64,000 nt of DNA, from assembly GCA_036502625.1 (NCBI GenBank), contig DASXYG010000035.1, forward strand, positions 1 through 64,000, written 5' to 3'. This DNA comes from DASXYG01 sp036502625. GTDB taxonomy: Bacteria; Actinomycetota; Actinomycetes; Streptosporangiales; Streptosporangiaceae. The notes beneath the pieces were generated by a model. That model was given only the letters and a program-made list of their open reading frames with translations, did no database searches and had not been told where the DNA came from. The position numbers were made by a program, and so were the translations under genes. Shown in pieces: positions 1 to 7,123 of this stretch (the first letter of the stretch is position 1; each line of letters starts with the position of its first letter).

Positions 1-34
1 TCCGGGGCCGCCCGCCGTGCGTTTGGGCGGAGGG

Positions 35-529
35 TCAGGAGTCCGCGCGGACCCCTTCGGCGATCTTGTGCAGCTCGGGGTAGCCGAGGTTCTGGCTGAC
101 CTGGATGTTCACGCCGACACCCGGGCGCTCGATCCAGATGATCCCGTCGTTCCTGCCGTTCTGGGTGCCCTGGTAGGCGGCCTTGCCGTGCACGGTGGTC
201 GACTCGGCGGCGGGCATGTCGTCGCTGGTCCAGCCGCGGAGGTTGGCGAGCGTGCGGCCGACGTCGCTGCGGTAGACGGTGACCTCGGCGGTGGCGCCGG
301 CCGCGGCGTACCTCCGGGTGATCGAGCCGACCACGTCGTTGTCGACGTACAGGTCGTGGCCGGCCTTGTGCAGCCCGGCCGGAACGTACGTCACGGCGAC
401 GCCGTCGACGCTGCCGCCGTCGTCCGGCACCGCGTTGGCGGCGGGCGCGGCCCCGAGTGTGAGCGCCGCGCACCCGGCGAGGACCGTGCCCGCGAGCGCG
501 GCGGCGGACGGTATTCGTGAGATCTTCAT
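35..529 (-). CDS. secreted hypothetical protein
   Basis: This 164-residue protein begins MKISRIPSAAALAGTVLAGC and has a clear Sec signal peptide ending near APAANA, so it is probably exported. The mature part starts with the phrase VTYVPAGL and ends in a compact region rich in Ile and Val (IIWIERPGVGVNIQVS). That layout resembles small actinobacterial secreted proteins with a DUF4367-like fold, but this is only a pattern impression. The reading frame extends further upstream, but the ATG at 529 is chosen because the signal peptide starts there and a purine-rich AGGAG lies directly before it. It is divergent from the adenosine deaminase gene. The function is unknown. Confidence 0.75.
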   Translation of the reverse strand: MKISRIPSAAALAGTVLAGCAALTLGAAPAANAVPDDGGSVDGVAVTYVPAGLHKAGHDLYVDNDVVGSITRRYAAAGATAEVTVYRSDVGRTLANLRGWTSDDMPAAESTTVHGKAAYQGTQNGRNDGIIWIERPGVGVNIQVSQNLGYPELHKIAEGVRADS

Positions 530-629
530 CTCCTGCTTTCCCCCGATCCCCGACGATGTTCGGCTGGGACCTCCCCCGTCTCGGCGGATCTCGAACACAT
601 AACGGCCCGTCGTACGGCACCCTTGTGCC

Positions 630-1655
630 ATGTACCGCCCGCTCGCCGATCTCCCCAAGGCCCACCTGCACCTGCACTTCACCGGATCGATGCGCCACGC
701 GACGCTCGTGGAGCTGGCCCGCGAGCATGGCGTGCACCTTCCCGACGCCCTCGTCCGCGACTGGCCGCCGAAGCTGCGGGCCACCGACGAACGCGGCTGG
801 TTCCGGTTCCAGCGGCTGTACGACGTGGCGCGTTCGGTGCTGCGCACCCCGGACGACGTCCGCAGGCTGCTGCGGGAGACGGCGGAGGACGAGCGCGCCG
901 AGGGCTCGGGCTGGCTGGAGATCCAGGTCGACCCGAGCGGCTACGCGGCCATGTTCGGCGGCATCACCGCGACGCTGGAGCTGGTGCTCGACGCGGCGCG
1001 CGACGCCACCGAGCGCACGGGCGTGGGCATCGGGGTGATCGTCGCGGCGAACCGCACCCGCCATCCGCTGGACGCCAAGACGCTCGCCCGGCTGGCCAGG
1101 CAGTACGCCGGGCGCGGCGTGTACGGGTTCGGGCTGTCCAACGACGAGCGGCGGGGGCGGGCGCGCGACTACGAGGGCGCGTTCCGCATCGCGAAGCGCG
1201 GCGGGCTGCTGTCCGATCCGCACGGCGGCGAGCTGATGGGCCCGGAGAGCGTGCGTGAATGCCTCGACACCCTCGACGCGGACCGGATCGGCCACGGCGT
1301 ACGCGCGGCCGACGACCCCGGGCTGCTCGAACGGATCGCGCGCGACAAGATCACGCTTGAGGTGTGCCCGGCGTCGAACGTGGCGCTCGGGGTGGCCGAG
1401 CAGGCGTCCGACGTGCCGCTGCGGCGGCTGGTCGAGGGCGGCGCGCGGGTGGCGCTCGGCGCGGACGACCCGCTGCTGTTCGGGTCGCGGCTGCTCCGGC
1501 AGTACGAGCTGGCGCGCGACGTGTACGGCTTCTCCGATGCGGAGATCGCCGAGCTGGCGCGGATGTCCGTACACGGCTCGGCGGCACCCGACGACGTGCG
1601 GAAGCGGCTGCTGACCGACATCGACGGGTGGCTCAGCGGCGGCGTGGCGGCCTGA
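630..1655 (+). CDS. adenosine deaminase family protein
   Basis: This 341-residue metal-dependent hydrolase would deaminate adenosine or a related purine nucleoside in the cytoplasm. It has the family motifs in order: HLHLH near residue 12 (zinc His14 and His16), HGGE, RIGHG, PASN and the paired aspartates of GADDP. The family usually has LDGS after the first His pair, but here it reads FTGS, so this is a divergent branch and the exact substrate is uncertain. In other actinomycetes an adenosine deaminase gene also lies close to murB and the hadAB genes, as here. The ATG at 630 starts directly with the conserved LPKAHLHLH segment. Confidence 0.88.
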   Translation: MYRPLADLPKAHLHLHFTGSMRHATLVELAREHGVHLPDALVRDWPPKLRATDERGWFRFQRLYDVARSVLRTPDDVRRLLRETAEDERAEGSGWLEIQVDPSGYAAMFGGITATLELVLDAARDATERTGVGIGVIVAANRTRHPLDAKTLARLARQYAGRGVYGFGLSNDERRGRARDYEGAFRIAKRGGLLSDPHGGELMGPESVRECLDTLDADRIGHGVRAADDPGLLERIARDKITLEVCPASNVALGVAEQASDVPLRRLVEGGARVALGADDPLLFGSRLLRQYELARDVYGFSDAEIAELARMSVHGSAAPDDVRKRLLTDIDGWLSGGVAA

Positions 1656-1667
1656 CGCGCGTCGGCG

Positions 1668-2171
1668 TCAGCTCGGCACGGTGTCGCCGCGTGCGCGCCC
1701 CCGGGTGTCGGCGCCGTAGTGGGCGATCTCGGCGTCGAGGTCGAGCGGGAGCGTGGTCATCTTCTCGGCGCCGGTGAGCAGCCGGTGCGGCACGATCCAG
1801 CTCAGCTCGAACTCCAGGCCGTCGGGGTCCTTGGCGTACAGCGCCTTGGTGGTGCCGTGGTCGCTCGCGCCGGCGAGCGCGCCCGCGCGGATGAGCCGGT
1901 CGCGGTGGTCGGCGAGGTCGCCGAGGGTGTCGACCTCCCACGACAGGTGGTACAGGCCGACGGCGCCGTTGCCCGCGGCGGAGTCGAACGCCGCGGCGCC
2001 GATGCCGAACAGGCCGAGGTCGTGGTCGTTGGTGGAGCCCGGCGCGAGCAGGAACACCGCGCCGGGAAGGGTGTGCAGCCGCCGGAATCCCAGGATGTCG
2101 GTGTAGAAGTCCGCGCTGCGCTCGGCGTCTCGTACGTAGAGCACCGCGTGGTTCAGTCCGCGGATCGCCAT
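1668..2171 (-). CDS. VOC (glyoxalase/dioxygenase) family protein
   Basis: This 167-residue protein belongs to the vicinal oxygen chelate fold. It starts MAIRGLNHAVLYVRDAERSA, typical of the first beta-alpha-beta module, carries FYTDILGF, and has a second module ending in DPDGLEFELSW. The His in LNHAVL, the His in YHLSWEV and the Glu in LEFELSW are candidate metal ligands. The ATG at 2171 is preferred over the upstream ATG because AAGGGGAG sits at good spacing before it. It is convergent with the adenosine deaminase gene, with a 12-base gap. The substrate cannot be told from sequence. Confidence 0.82.
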   Translation of the reverse strand: MAIRGLNHAVLYVRDAERSADFYTDILGFRRLHTLPGAVFLLAPGSTNDHDLGLFGIGAAAFDSAAGNGAVGLYHLSWEVDTLGDLADHRDRLIRAGALAGASDHGTTKALYAKDPDGLEFELSWIVPHRLLTGAEKMTTLPLDLDAEIAHYGADTRGRARGDTVPS

Positions 2172-2246
2172 CTCGCTCCCCTTCCGCCCTGCACCCATTT
2201 ACTCAAACGTTCAACAACTTGGGAAGGGCGGGCCATTCCCCGGCGG

Positions 2247-3320
2247 CTAGAGCGCGGCGCCGACCAGGACGGGCTCGTTGGTGAGCGTGACGCCGAACGC
2301 CTCGTGGACGCCGGCGCGGACCTCGCGGGCCAGGGCCAGGAGGTCGGCGGTGGTGCCGTCGCCGGGGTTGGTGAGCGCCAGGGTGTGCTTCGTGGAGATG
2401 CGCGCGGGGCCGCGTGCGTAGCCCTTGGTGAAGCCGGCGCGCTCGATGAGCCAGGCCGCGGAGGTCTTCGTACGGCCGTCGGGCTCGGGGTAGCGGGGGA
2501 ACTCCACGCCGGGGCCGAGGCGGTCGGCGACGCGGTGCTCGAGGCCGGCGAACGCGTCGGGGTCGAGGATCGGGTTGGTGAAGAACGACCCGGCGCTGCG
2601 GGTGTCGGGGTCGGCGGGGTCGACGACCATGCCCTTGCCGCGGCGCAGGCCCAGGACGGCGGCGCGCGCGTCCTCGGCGGGCAGCCGGTCGCCGGGGGCC
2701 GCGCCGAGGGTGCGGGCCAGCTCGGCGTAGCGGATCGGGGCGGACATCCCGGTGGGGTCGAGGGCGAACGTGACGTCGAGGACGACGTAGTCGTCGGTGC
2801 CCTTGAAGACGCTGTTGCGGTAGGTGAACGCGCAGTCGGCGTGGTCCATCGTGGCGACCCGGCCGGTGGTCCGGTCGAGCACCCGGACCTCGGTGATCGT
2901 CTGCGCGACCTCCTGGCCGTACGCGCCGACGTTCTGGATCGGGGTGGACCCGACGAGCCCGGGGATGCCCGACAGGCACTCGACGCCGGACAGGCCGTCG
3001 GCGACGCAGCGGGCCACGAACGGGTCCCACTCCTCGCCGGCGCGCACCCGTACGCGCACCCGGCCGCCGGCCTCGGGCGCGGTGTCCACCCCGCGGGTGG
3101 CGACGTGCACGACCGTGCCGTCGAACCCGGAGTCGGCGATCACCAGGTTGCTGCCGCCGCCGAGGACGAGCAGCGGCTCGCGCGCACGGTCGGCGGCGGT
3201 CACCTCGGCGATGAGCTCGTCGGTGTCGGCCACCTCGACGAACCGGCTCGCCGGCCCGCCGAGGCGCAACGTGGTGTAGGGCGCGAGGGTCACCCGGTCG
3301 CAGCGCACAGCGGCACACAT
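2247..3320 (-). CDS. murB: UDP-N-acetylmuramate dehydrogenase
   Basis: MurB reduces UDP-N-acetylglucosamine-enolpyruvate to UDP-N-acetylmuramate in the cytoplasm, using FAD and NADPH, and so commits carbon to peptidoglycan. The 357-residue product shows the FAD-binding segments LRLGGPASRF and GGGSNLVIAD, the SGIPGLVGSTPIQNVGAYGQ core, YRNSVFKG, the catalytic Ser in SAGSFFTNP, and SAAWLIERAGF near the C-terminus. Length is normal for MurB. The ATG at 3320 overlaps the stop codon of the upstream hadB gene by one base (TAATG), so the two are translationally coupled. The frame stays open upstream, but that part is a shadow of hadB. Confidence 0.95.
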   Translation of the reverse strand: MCAAVRCDRVTLAPYTTLRLGGPASRFVEVADTDELIAEVTAADRAREPLLVLGGGSNLVIADSGFDGTVVHVATRGVDTAPEAGGRVRVRVRAGEEWDPFVARCVADGLSGVECLSGIPGLVGSTPIQNVGAYGQEVAQTITEVRVLDRTTGRVATMDHADCAFTYRNSVFKGTDDYVVLDVTFALDPTGMSAPIRYAELARTLGAAPGDRLPAEDARAAVLGLRRGKGMVVDPADPDTRSAGSFFTNPILDPDAFAGLEHRVADRLGPGVEFPRYPEPDGRTKTSAAWLIERAGFTKGYARGPARISTKHTLALTNPGDGTTADLLALAREVRAGVHEAFGVTLTNEPVLVGAAL

Positions 3321-3748
3321 TATGCGAGCCGTACGACCGCTCGGGCGCGGGTGAGGACCTTGGTGTCGGCGCTGCGGGCGGTCAGCGCGACGGCGACGCG
3401 GTTGTCGTCCAGCTTCTCCTCGACCCTGCCGGACACCTCGATGGTGGTGCCGGTGTCGTCGTCGGGGACGACGACCGGGGAGGAGAAGCGGACGCCGTAC
3501 TCGACGACCGCGCCCGGGTCGCCGGCCCACTGGGTGACCAGCTTGCCGGCCTGGGCCATCGTGAACATGCCGTGCGCGATGACGTCGGGCAGGCCGACGG
3601 ACTTGGCGACGCGCTCGTTCCAGTGGATCACGTTGAAGTCTCCGGACGCGCCGGCGTACATCACCAGGTTGACCCGCTTGACGGGGTACGTCGCGGCGGG
3701 GATCTCGGTGCCGACCTCGACGTCGGCATAGTTCAGCTTCGCGGTCAT
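3320..3748 (-). CDS. hadB: MaoC-like hot-dog dehydratase, HadB-type
   Basis: This 142-residue protein matches the catalytic (R)-3-hydroxyacyl-thioester dehydratase subunit HadB. The hydratase motif YAGASGDFNVIHW is at residues 31-43, with Asp37 and His42 as the catalytic pair. In mycobacteria HadB pairs with HadA or HadC in fatty acid synthase II; here, in an organism with no sign of mycolate genes in view, the acyl substrate is open. It sits 10 bases after hadA and overlaps murB. The order rpmG-hadA-hadB is the same as in Mycobacterium. Confidence 0.9.
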   Translation of the reverse strand: MTAKLNYADVEVGTEIPAATYPVKRVNLVMYAGASGDFNVIHWNERVAKSVGLPDVIAHGMFTMAQAGKLVTQWAGDPGAVVEYGVRFSSPVVVPDDDTGTTIEVSGRVEEKLDDNRVAVALTARSADTKVLTRARAVVRLA

Positions 3749-3758
3749 CGCGATCCCC

Positions 3759-4211
3759 TCAGCTCTCAGCTCCGCCGCGTACGACCAGGGTGGAGTACGC
3801 GGTCACGATGTGCTCGCCGTCGACGGTGCTGACGTCGGTGGAGGTGGTGACCATCTCGTTGCGGCCGGCGGCGCGGATGTCGGAGATGGTGGACGTCGAG
3901 GTGACGACGTCGCCCGCGCGCAGCGGGCGGGTGTAGGCGAACCGCTGTTCGCCGTGGACGACCATGGAGTAGTCGACGCCGAGATCGGGGTCGGCGATGA
4001 TCTCGCCGCTGCCGCGCATGGAGATCACGATCGGGAACGTGGGCGGCGCGATGACGTCGGGGTGGCCGGCGGCGCGCGCGGCCTCGGGGTCGCGGTACAG
4101 CGGGTCGGGGTCGCCGATCGCGTCGGCGAACTCGGCGATCTTGACGCGGCTCACCTCGTACGGCGCGGTGGGCGGGAACGTACGCCCGAGGTAGTCGCGA
4201 TTGATGGCCAT
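3759..4211 (-). CDS. hadA: MaoC-like hot-dog dehydratase, HadA-type subunit
   Basis: This 150-residue single hot-dog protein is the non-catalytic, substrate-binding partner type (FAS1-like dehydratase domain). It starts MAINRDYLGRTFPPTAPYEV and carries VKIAEFADAIGDPDPLYRD and DVIAPPTFPIV. A good GGAGGACCG ribosome site precedes the ATG at 4211. The gene lies 10 bases before hadB, so the two very likely form a heterodimer. The segment PPTAPYEV to APPTF is almost identical to that of the neighbouring paralogue upstream, also at DNA level, while the C-terminal halves differ strongly. Confidence 0.88.
   Translation of the reverse strand: MAINRDYLGRTFPPTAPYEVSRVKIAEFADAIGDPDPLYRDPEAARAAGHPDVIAPPTFPIVISMRGSGEIIADPDLGVDYSMVVHGEQRFAYTRPLRAGDVVTSTSTISDIRAAGRNEMVTTSTDVSTVDGEHIVTAYSTLVVRGGAES
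4040..4178. repeat. near-identical tract shared by the two hadA copies (copy 1)
   Basis: This 139-base stretch of hadA aligns without gaps to 4611-4749 in the neighbouring hadA-like gene. I count four mismatches by eye, about 97 percent identity. The sequences on either side diverge sharply. The tract encodes the N-terminal half of the hot-dog domain. Confidence 0.85.
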
Positions 4212-4302
4212 CGGTCCTCCGCTTGGTCGCCGCCGGTTCCGCCGGTGACGGTAACAGAACGCCAGGCCGCGCCGCCGACGCAGGGCGCGCGGTGTGCGGG
4301 CG

Positions 4303-4782
4303 TCAGGCGGACGGGCGGCCGCCGCGGACGAGGAGGGTGGTGCGGACGCTGGAGACGGGTTCGGCGCCGGCGCCCGGCGCGGTGTCGCGGAGGTCGGTGC
4401 GGATCATGAGGATCTCGTCGTCGCGCATCGGGCGCGCCGACTCCACGGTGACCTGGACGGTCACCTGGTCGCCCGCGTGCAGTGGCCGCCGGTGGGCGTA
4501 TTTCTCCTCGATGTGGAAGACGTGCGCGGGGTCGATGCCGAGGCCGTCGGGCGCCGGCGGGCCGAACACGCGGCGGCCGAACTCGGCGGCGCGGACGGCC
4601 ACGGCGAAGGTGGGCGGCGCGATGACGTCGGGGTGGCCCGCGGCGCGCGCGGCCTCGGGGTCGCGGTAGAGCGGGTCGGGGTCGCCGATCGCGTCGGCGA
4701 ACTCGGCGATCTTGACGCGGCTCACGTCGTACGGCGCGGCGGGCGGGAAGGCGGGCAACTGGTCGTCGCGGCTCGCGGTCAT
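4303..4782 (-). CDS. second HadA/HadC-like MaoC hot-dog subunit
   Basis: This 159-residue protein shares the N-terminal half of HadA nearly unchanged (VKIAEFADAIGDPDPLYRD, GHPDVIAPPTF), then diverges (FGRRVFGPPAPDGLGID, FHIEEKYAHRRPLHAGDQVT). The conserved EKYAHRRPLHAGD segment is typical of HadA and HadC proteins. It may provide an alternative partner for HadB, as HadC does in mycobacteria, but it lies upstream of hadA rather than downstream of hadB. The ATG at 4782 has AGGGAG eight bases before it; the frame remains open upstream without a site. A 91-base gap separates it from hadA. Confidence 0.85.
   Translation of the reverse strand: MTASRDDQLPAFPPAAPYDVSRVKIAEFADAIGDPDPLYRDPEAARAAGHPDVIAPPTFAVAVRAAEFGRRVFGPPAPDGLGIDPAHVFHIEEKYAHRRPLHAGDQVTVQVTVESARPMRDDEILMIRTDLRDTAPGAGAEPVSSVRTTLLVRGGRPSA
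4611..4749. repeat. near-identical tract shared by the two hadA copies (copy 2)
   Basis: This is the partner of the tract at 4040-4178, offset by exactly 571 bases and in the same orientation. The sharp edges of identity suggest gene conversion or a recent partial duplication. Confidence 0.85.
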
Positions 4783-4847
4783 CGGCCGGTCTCCCTTGGT
4801 CGTGGCCGGCCCGTACGCGCCGGTGCGGTGGTGCGGGGCAGCACAAC

Positions 4848-4875
4848 GCCCGCCCCGCGGTGGTGCGGGGCGGGC
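4848..4875 (-). terminator. GC-rich hairpin downstream of rpmG
   Basis: An 11-bp perfect inverted repeat (GCCCGCCCCGC and its complement) surrounds a 6-base loop. It lies between the rpmG stop and the hadA-like start. No T-tract follows on the minus strand, so it may act as a weak terminator or processing site that lowers read-through from rpmG into the dehydratase genes. Confidence 0.55.
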
Positions 4876-4954
4876 ACAGGCATATGAAGTCATGTCAGGA
4901 GCAGCACCGCAGGACTGAGCTGAGCCTCGGGCGGCCGGGGCGATGCGTCGCGGG

Positions 4955-5119
4955 CTAGCGGGTCTCGCGGTGCTCGCGGTGCGTCCGGCAGTTCGGGCAG
5001 TACTTCTTCAGCTCGAGCCGGTCGGGGTCGTTGCGCCGGTTCTTGCGCGTGATGTAGTTGCGGTGCTTGCACTCCTGGCAGGCCAGCGTGATCTTCGGAC
5101 GAACGTCGGTGGCAGCCAC
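4955..5119 (-). CDS. rpmG: 50S ribosomal protein L33
   Basis: Translation from the GTG at 5119 gives 54 residues beginning AATDVRPKITLACQECKHRN after the start and ending THREHRETR. This is the small L33 protein of the large ribosomal subunit. Two Cys pairs (CQEC near residue 14 and CPNC near residue 41) make this the zinc-binding C+ form. The gene lies between tRNA-Met and the hadA/hadB genes, the same arrangement known for rpmG2 in mycobacteria. No other start is possible without losing the conserved N-terminus. Confidence 0.95.
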   Translation of the reverse strand: MAATDVRPKITLACQECKHRNYITRKNRRNDPDRLELKKYCPNCRTHREHRETR

Positions 5120-5218
5120 GTGGAGTGCCTTTCTCGATGGGATTCGAAATCATGCCGCTCCGGGAGAGCGAGCGGATTCACGCCCGGCTGATCGCCGAAG
5201 CGATCAGCCGGACGGTCG

Positions 5219-5291
5219 TAGCGGAGGCCGGACTTGAACCGACGACACAGCGATTATGAGCCGCTTGCTCTACCGACTGAGCTACTCCGCC
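5219..5291 (-). tRNA. tRNA-Met (anticodon CAT)
   Basis: The minus strand folds into a complete 73-nt tRNA. The acceptor GGCGGAG pairs with CTCCGCT (one G-T), followed by discriminator A. The D-arm contains AGCTCAGTCGGTAGAGC. The anticodon arm AGCGG-CTCATAA-TCGCT shows CAT, and the T-arm is GTCGG-TTCAAGT-CCGGC. No CCA is encoded. The first base pair (G1 opposite T72) and the lack of initiator features suggest the elongator form. Confidence 0.95.
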
Positions 5292-5508
5292 GTAGCCGGG
5301 ACACAGCGATCCATGCGACGTCTACCGGGTTTCCGGGGGAGGCGCATGATCGACTGGATCCTGCGTGGATGGACCGAGAATACCCGATCCCCCGGACGTA
5401 CGCGAAGTGGCGAATGCCGACACGCACGCGCGGGCTTCGGCTGGACATCGTAGCCCGTGGCCGCGGCCCGATCGTACGGAACAAGATCACCGCAATGAGA
5501 ACTTAACG

Positions 5509-5530
5509 ATCGGATTGTAGACAATCTGAT
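5509..5530. promoter_or_regulatory. 22-bp GntR/FadR-type palindrome before the NCS1 permease
   Basis: The core GATTGT-AG-ACAATC is a perfect inverted repeat, extended on both sides by ATC/GAT with one mismatched pair. It fits the T-GT-AC-A pattern of FadR-subfamily GntR operators. It lies just upstream of the preferred GTG start at 5556, where it could block transcription. No GntR gene is adjacent; the only one in the window is at 41.8 kb. Confidence 0.6.
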
Positions 5531-5555
5531 GTTCGGTCGTCCATGCTCGTGGACC

Positions 5556-7013
5556 GTGACCGAGAAGCCAGCAGTGGACGTCCCGAACGGCGCGAGCGGC
5601 ACGTCCGAAACTGCACCCCAGACCTCGGAACGCGCGAACTTCCTGGTCGAGCGGCGGAGCATCGACTTCATCCCGGCCCATTTGCGGCACGGCAAACCGT
5701 CGGACCTGATGTTCGTCTGGTTCGGCGCGAACATGGAGCTCCCGGTGATCGCCGCCGGCGCGACCACCGTGGCCGGCGGGCTCGGCCTCGGCTGGGCCGC
5801 GCTCGCGATCGTCATCGGCGTCGGGGTGGGCAGCCTGCTGATGGCGTACCACTCGGCGCAGGGCCCGCACCTCGGGCTGCCGCAGATGATCCAGAGCCGC
5901 GCGCAGTTCGGCTACTACGGCGCCGCGGTGCCCCTGGTGTTCGTCATCGTGATGTACCTGGGCTTCTACGCGGCGGGCGCGGTGCTCGGCGGGCAGGCGC
6001 TGAGCAGGCTCACCGGGCTGCCGCTGTCCGGGTGCGTCATCGTGCTGTCGGTGCTGTCGCTGCTGGTGGCGACGTTCGGCTACAACCTGATCCACAAGGT
6101 CGAGAAGTACCTCTCGATGTTCGTGGCCGTCGTGTTCGTGGTGCTGACGATCGCGTTCCTGGTCGCGCCGCACCACGCCGGCGCCGCCGCGACCGGGGGC
6201 GGCGGCGGGTTCAAGCTCGGCGCGTTCCTGCTCGCCATCTCGGTGACCGCGACCTCGCAGTTGCTCTTCGCGCCGTACGTCGCCGACTACTCCCGCTACC
6301 TGCCGGAGTCCACGTCGATCAAGAGCGTGTTCTGGTACACGTACGGCGGCGTCGGGTTCAGCGGCGTCTGGCTGATGATCCTCGGCGCCTCGCTGATGAG
6401 CTTCGACGGCCGCGGTCCGGTGGACGCGATCGGGTCGGTGGCCGGCTCGGTGGGCGGCTGGTTCGCGAAGGTGACGTACCTGGCGCTCATCCTCGGCGTG
6501 CTCACGATCAACGCGCTGAACATCTACGGCGGCTACATGTCGTCGCTGTCGCTGGCGAACACGTTCTTCCGCAAGCTGCGGTCCGGGCTCGGGCTGCGGC
6601 TGTGCTTCATCATCCCGGTGAGCGCGCTGGCCACGTACATGTCGTTCCTGTACATGGACAACCTGCTGGACGCGTTCGAGAACTTCCTGGTGTTCGCGCT
6701 CGCGCTGATGATCCCGTGGACGGCGGTCAACCTGGTCGACTACTACTTCGTGCGGCGCGGTTCGTACAGCGTGCCGGACATGTTCACGCCGCGCGGCGTG
6801 TACGGGCGGGTGAGCCCCGCGGGCGCCACGGCGTACGTCGCGGGGTTCGTGGTGCAGATGCCGTTCATGCAGAACGACGTCATCCAGGGGCCGGTGGCGA
6901 AGATGCTGCACGGCGGCGACGTGTCGTGGATCGTGGGCGCCGTCGTGTCCGGGCTGCTCTACCTGCTGATCATGCGCAAGCGCGGCGTGGGCGCCGAGGT
7001 GAGCGCCGGCTGA
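5556..7013 (+). CDS. NCS1-family purine/cytosine permease
   Basis: This is a membrane transporter of about 485 residues with about 12 hydrophobic segments, of the nucleobase:cation symporter 1 family. Typical phrases are SIDFIPAHLRHGKPSDLMFVWFGANMELP in sense (Gly-Ala-Asn near the first membrane segment), GLGLPQMIQSRAQFGYYG-like wording in the second half of the N-terminal bundle, and LFAPYVADYSRYLP. It would import a nucleobase or related compound such as cytosine, purine or hydantoin. An ATG at 5529 is in frame, but it falls inside a palindromic operator and the first nine codons lack the usual G/C third bases, so GTG 5556 is preferred. An MFS gene follows. Confidence 0.85.
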   Translation: MTEKPAVDVPNGASGTSETAPQTSERANFLVERRSIDFIPAHLRHGKPSDLMFVWFGANMELPVIAAGATTVAGGLGLGWAALAIVIGVGVGSLLMAYHSAQGPHLGLPQMIQSRAQFGYYGAAVPLVFVIVMYLGFYAAGAVLGGQALSRLTGLPLSGCVIVLSVLSLLVATFGYNLIHKVEKYLSMFVAVVFVVLTIAFLVAPHHAGAAATGGGGGFKLGAFLLAISVTATSQLLFAPYVADYSRYLPESTSIKSVFWYTYGGVGFSGVWLMILGASLMSFDGRGPVDAIGSVAGSVGGWFAKVTYLALILGVLTINALNIYGGYMSSLSLANTFFRKLRSGLGLRLCFIIPVSALATYMSFLYMDNLLDAFENFLVFALALMIPWTAVNLVDYYFVRRGSYSVPDMFTPRGVYGRVSPAGATAYVAGFVVQMPFMQNDVIQGPVAKMLHGGDVSWIVGAVVSGLLYLLIMRKRGVGAEVSAG

Positions 7014-7123
7014 TCCGATCGCGCGGCCGCGGCAGGTTTGCCCGTACGGTCCGCGTGCGATGAAGGTCACAGAACCCCCCAACCGCGGCTTCGGCCTGCA
7101 TCGGTTCAGAGGGGGTGGGGCGT

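Noticed and set aside
1719..3731. Long plus-strand open frame of 670 codons over murB and hadB
   Set aside because: It is the antisense shadow of murB, hadB and the VOC gene; its composition (Gly, Val, Arg, Ala runs) is typical of GC-rich shadows and no domain is visible.
5487..7082. 531-codon minus-strand frame opposite the NCS1 permease
   Set aside because: His/Arg/Gln-rich shadow of the permease gene without any start signal or domain.
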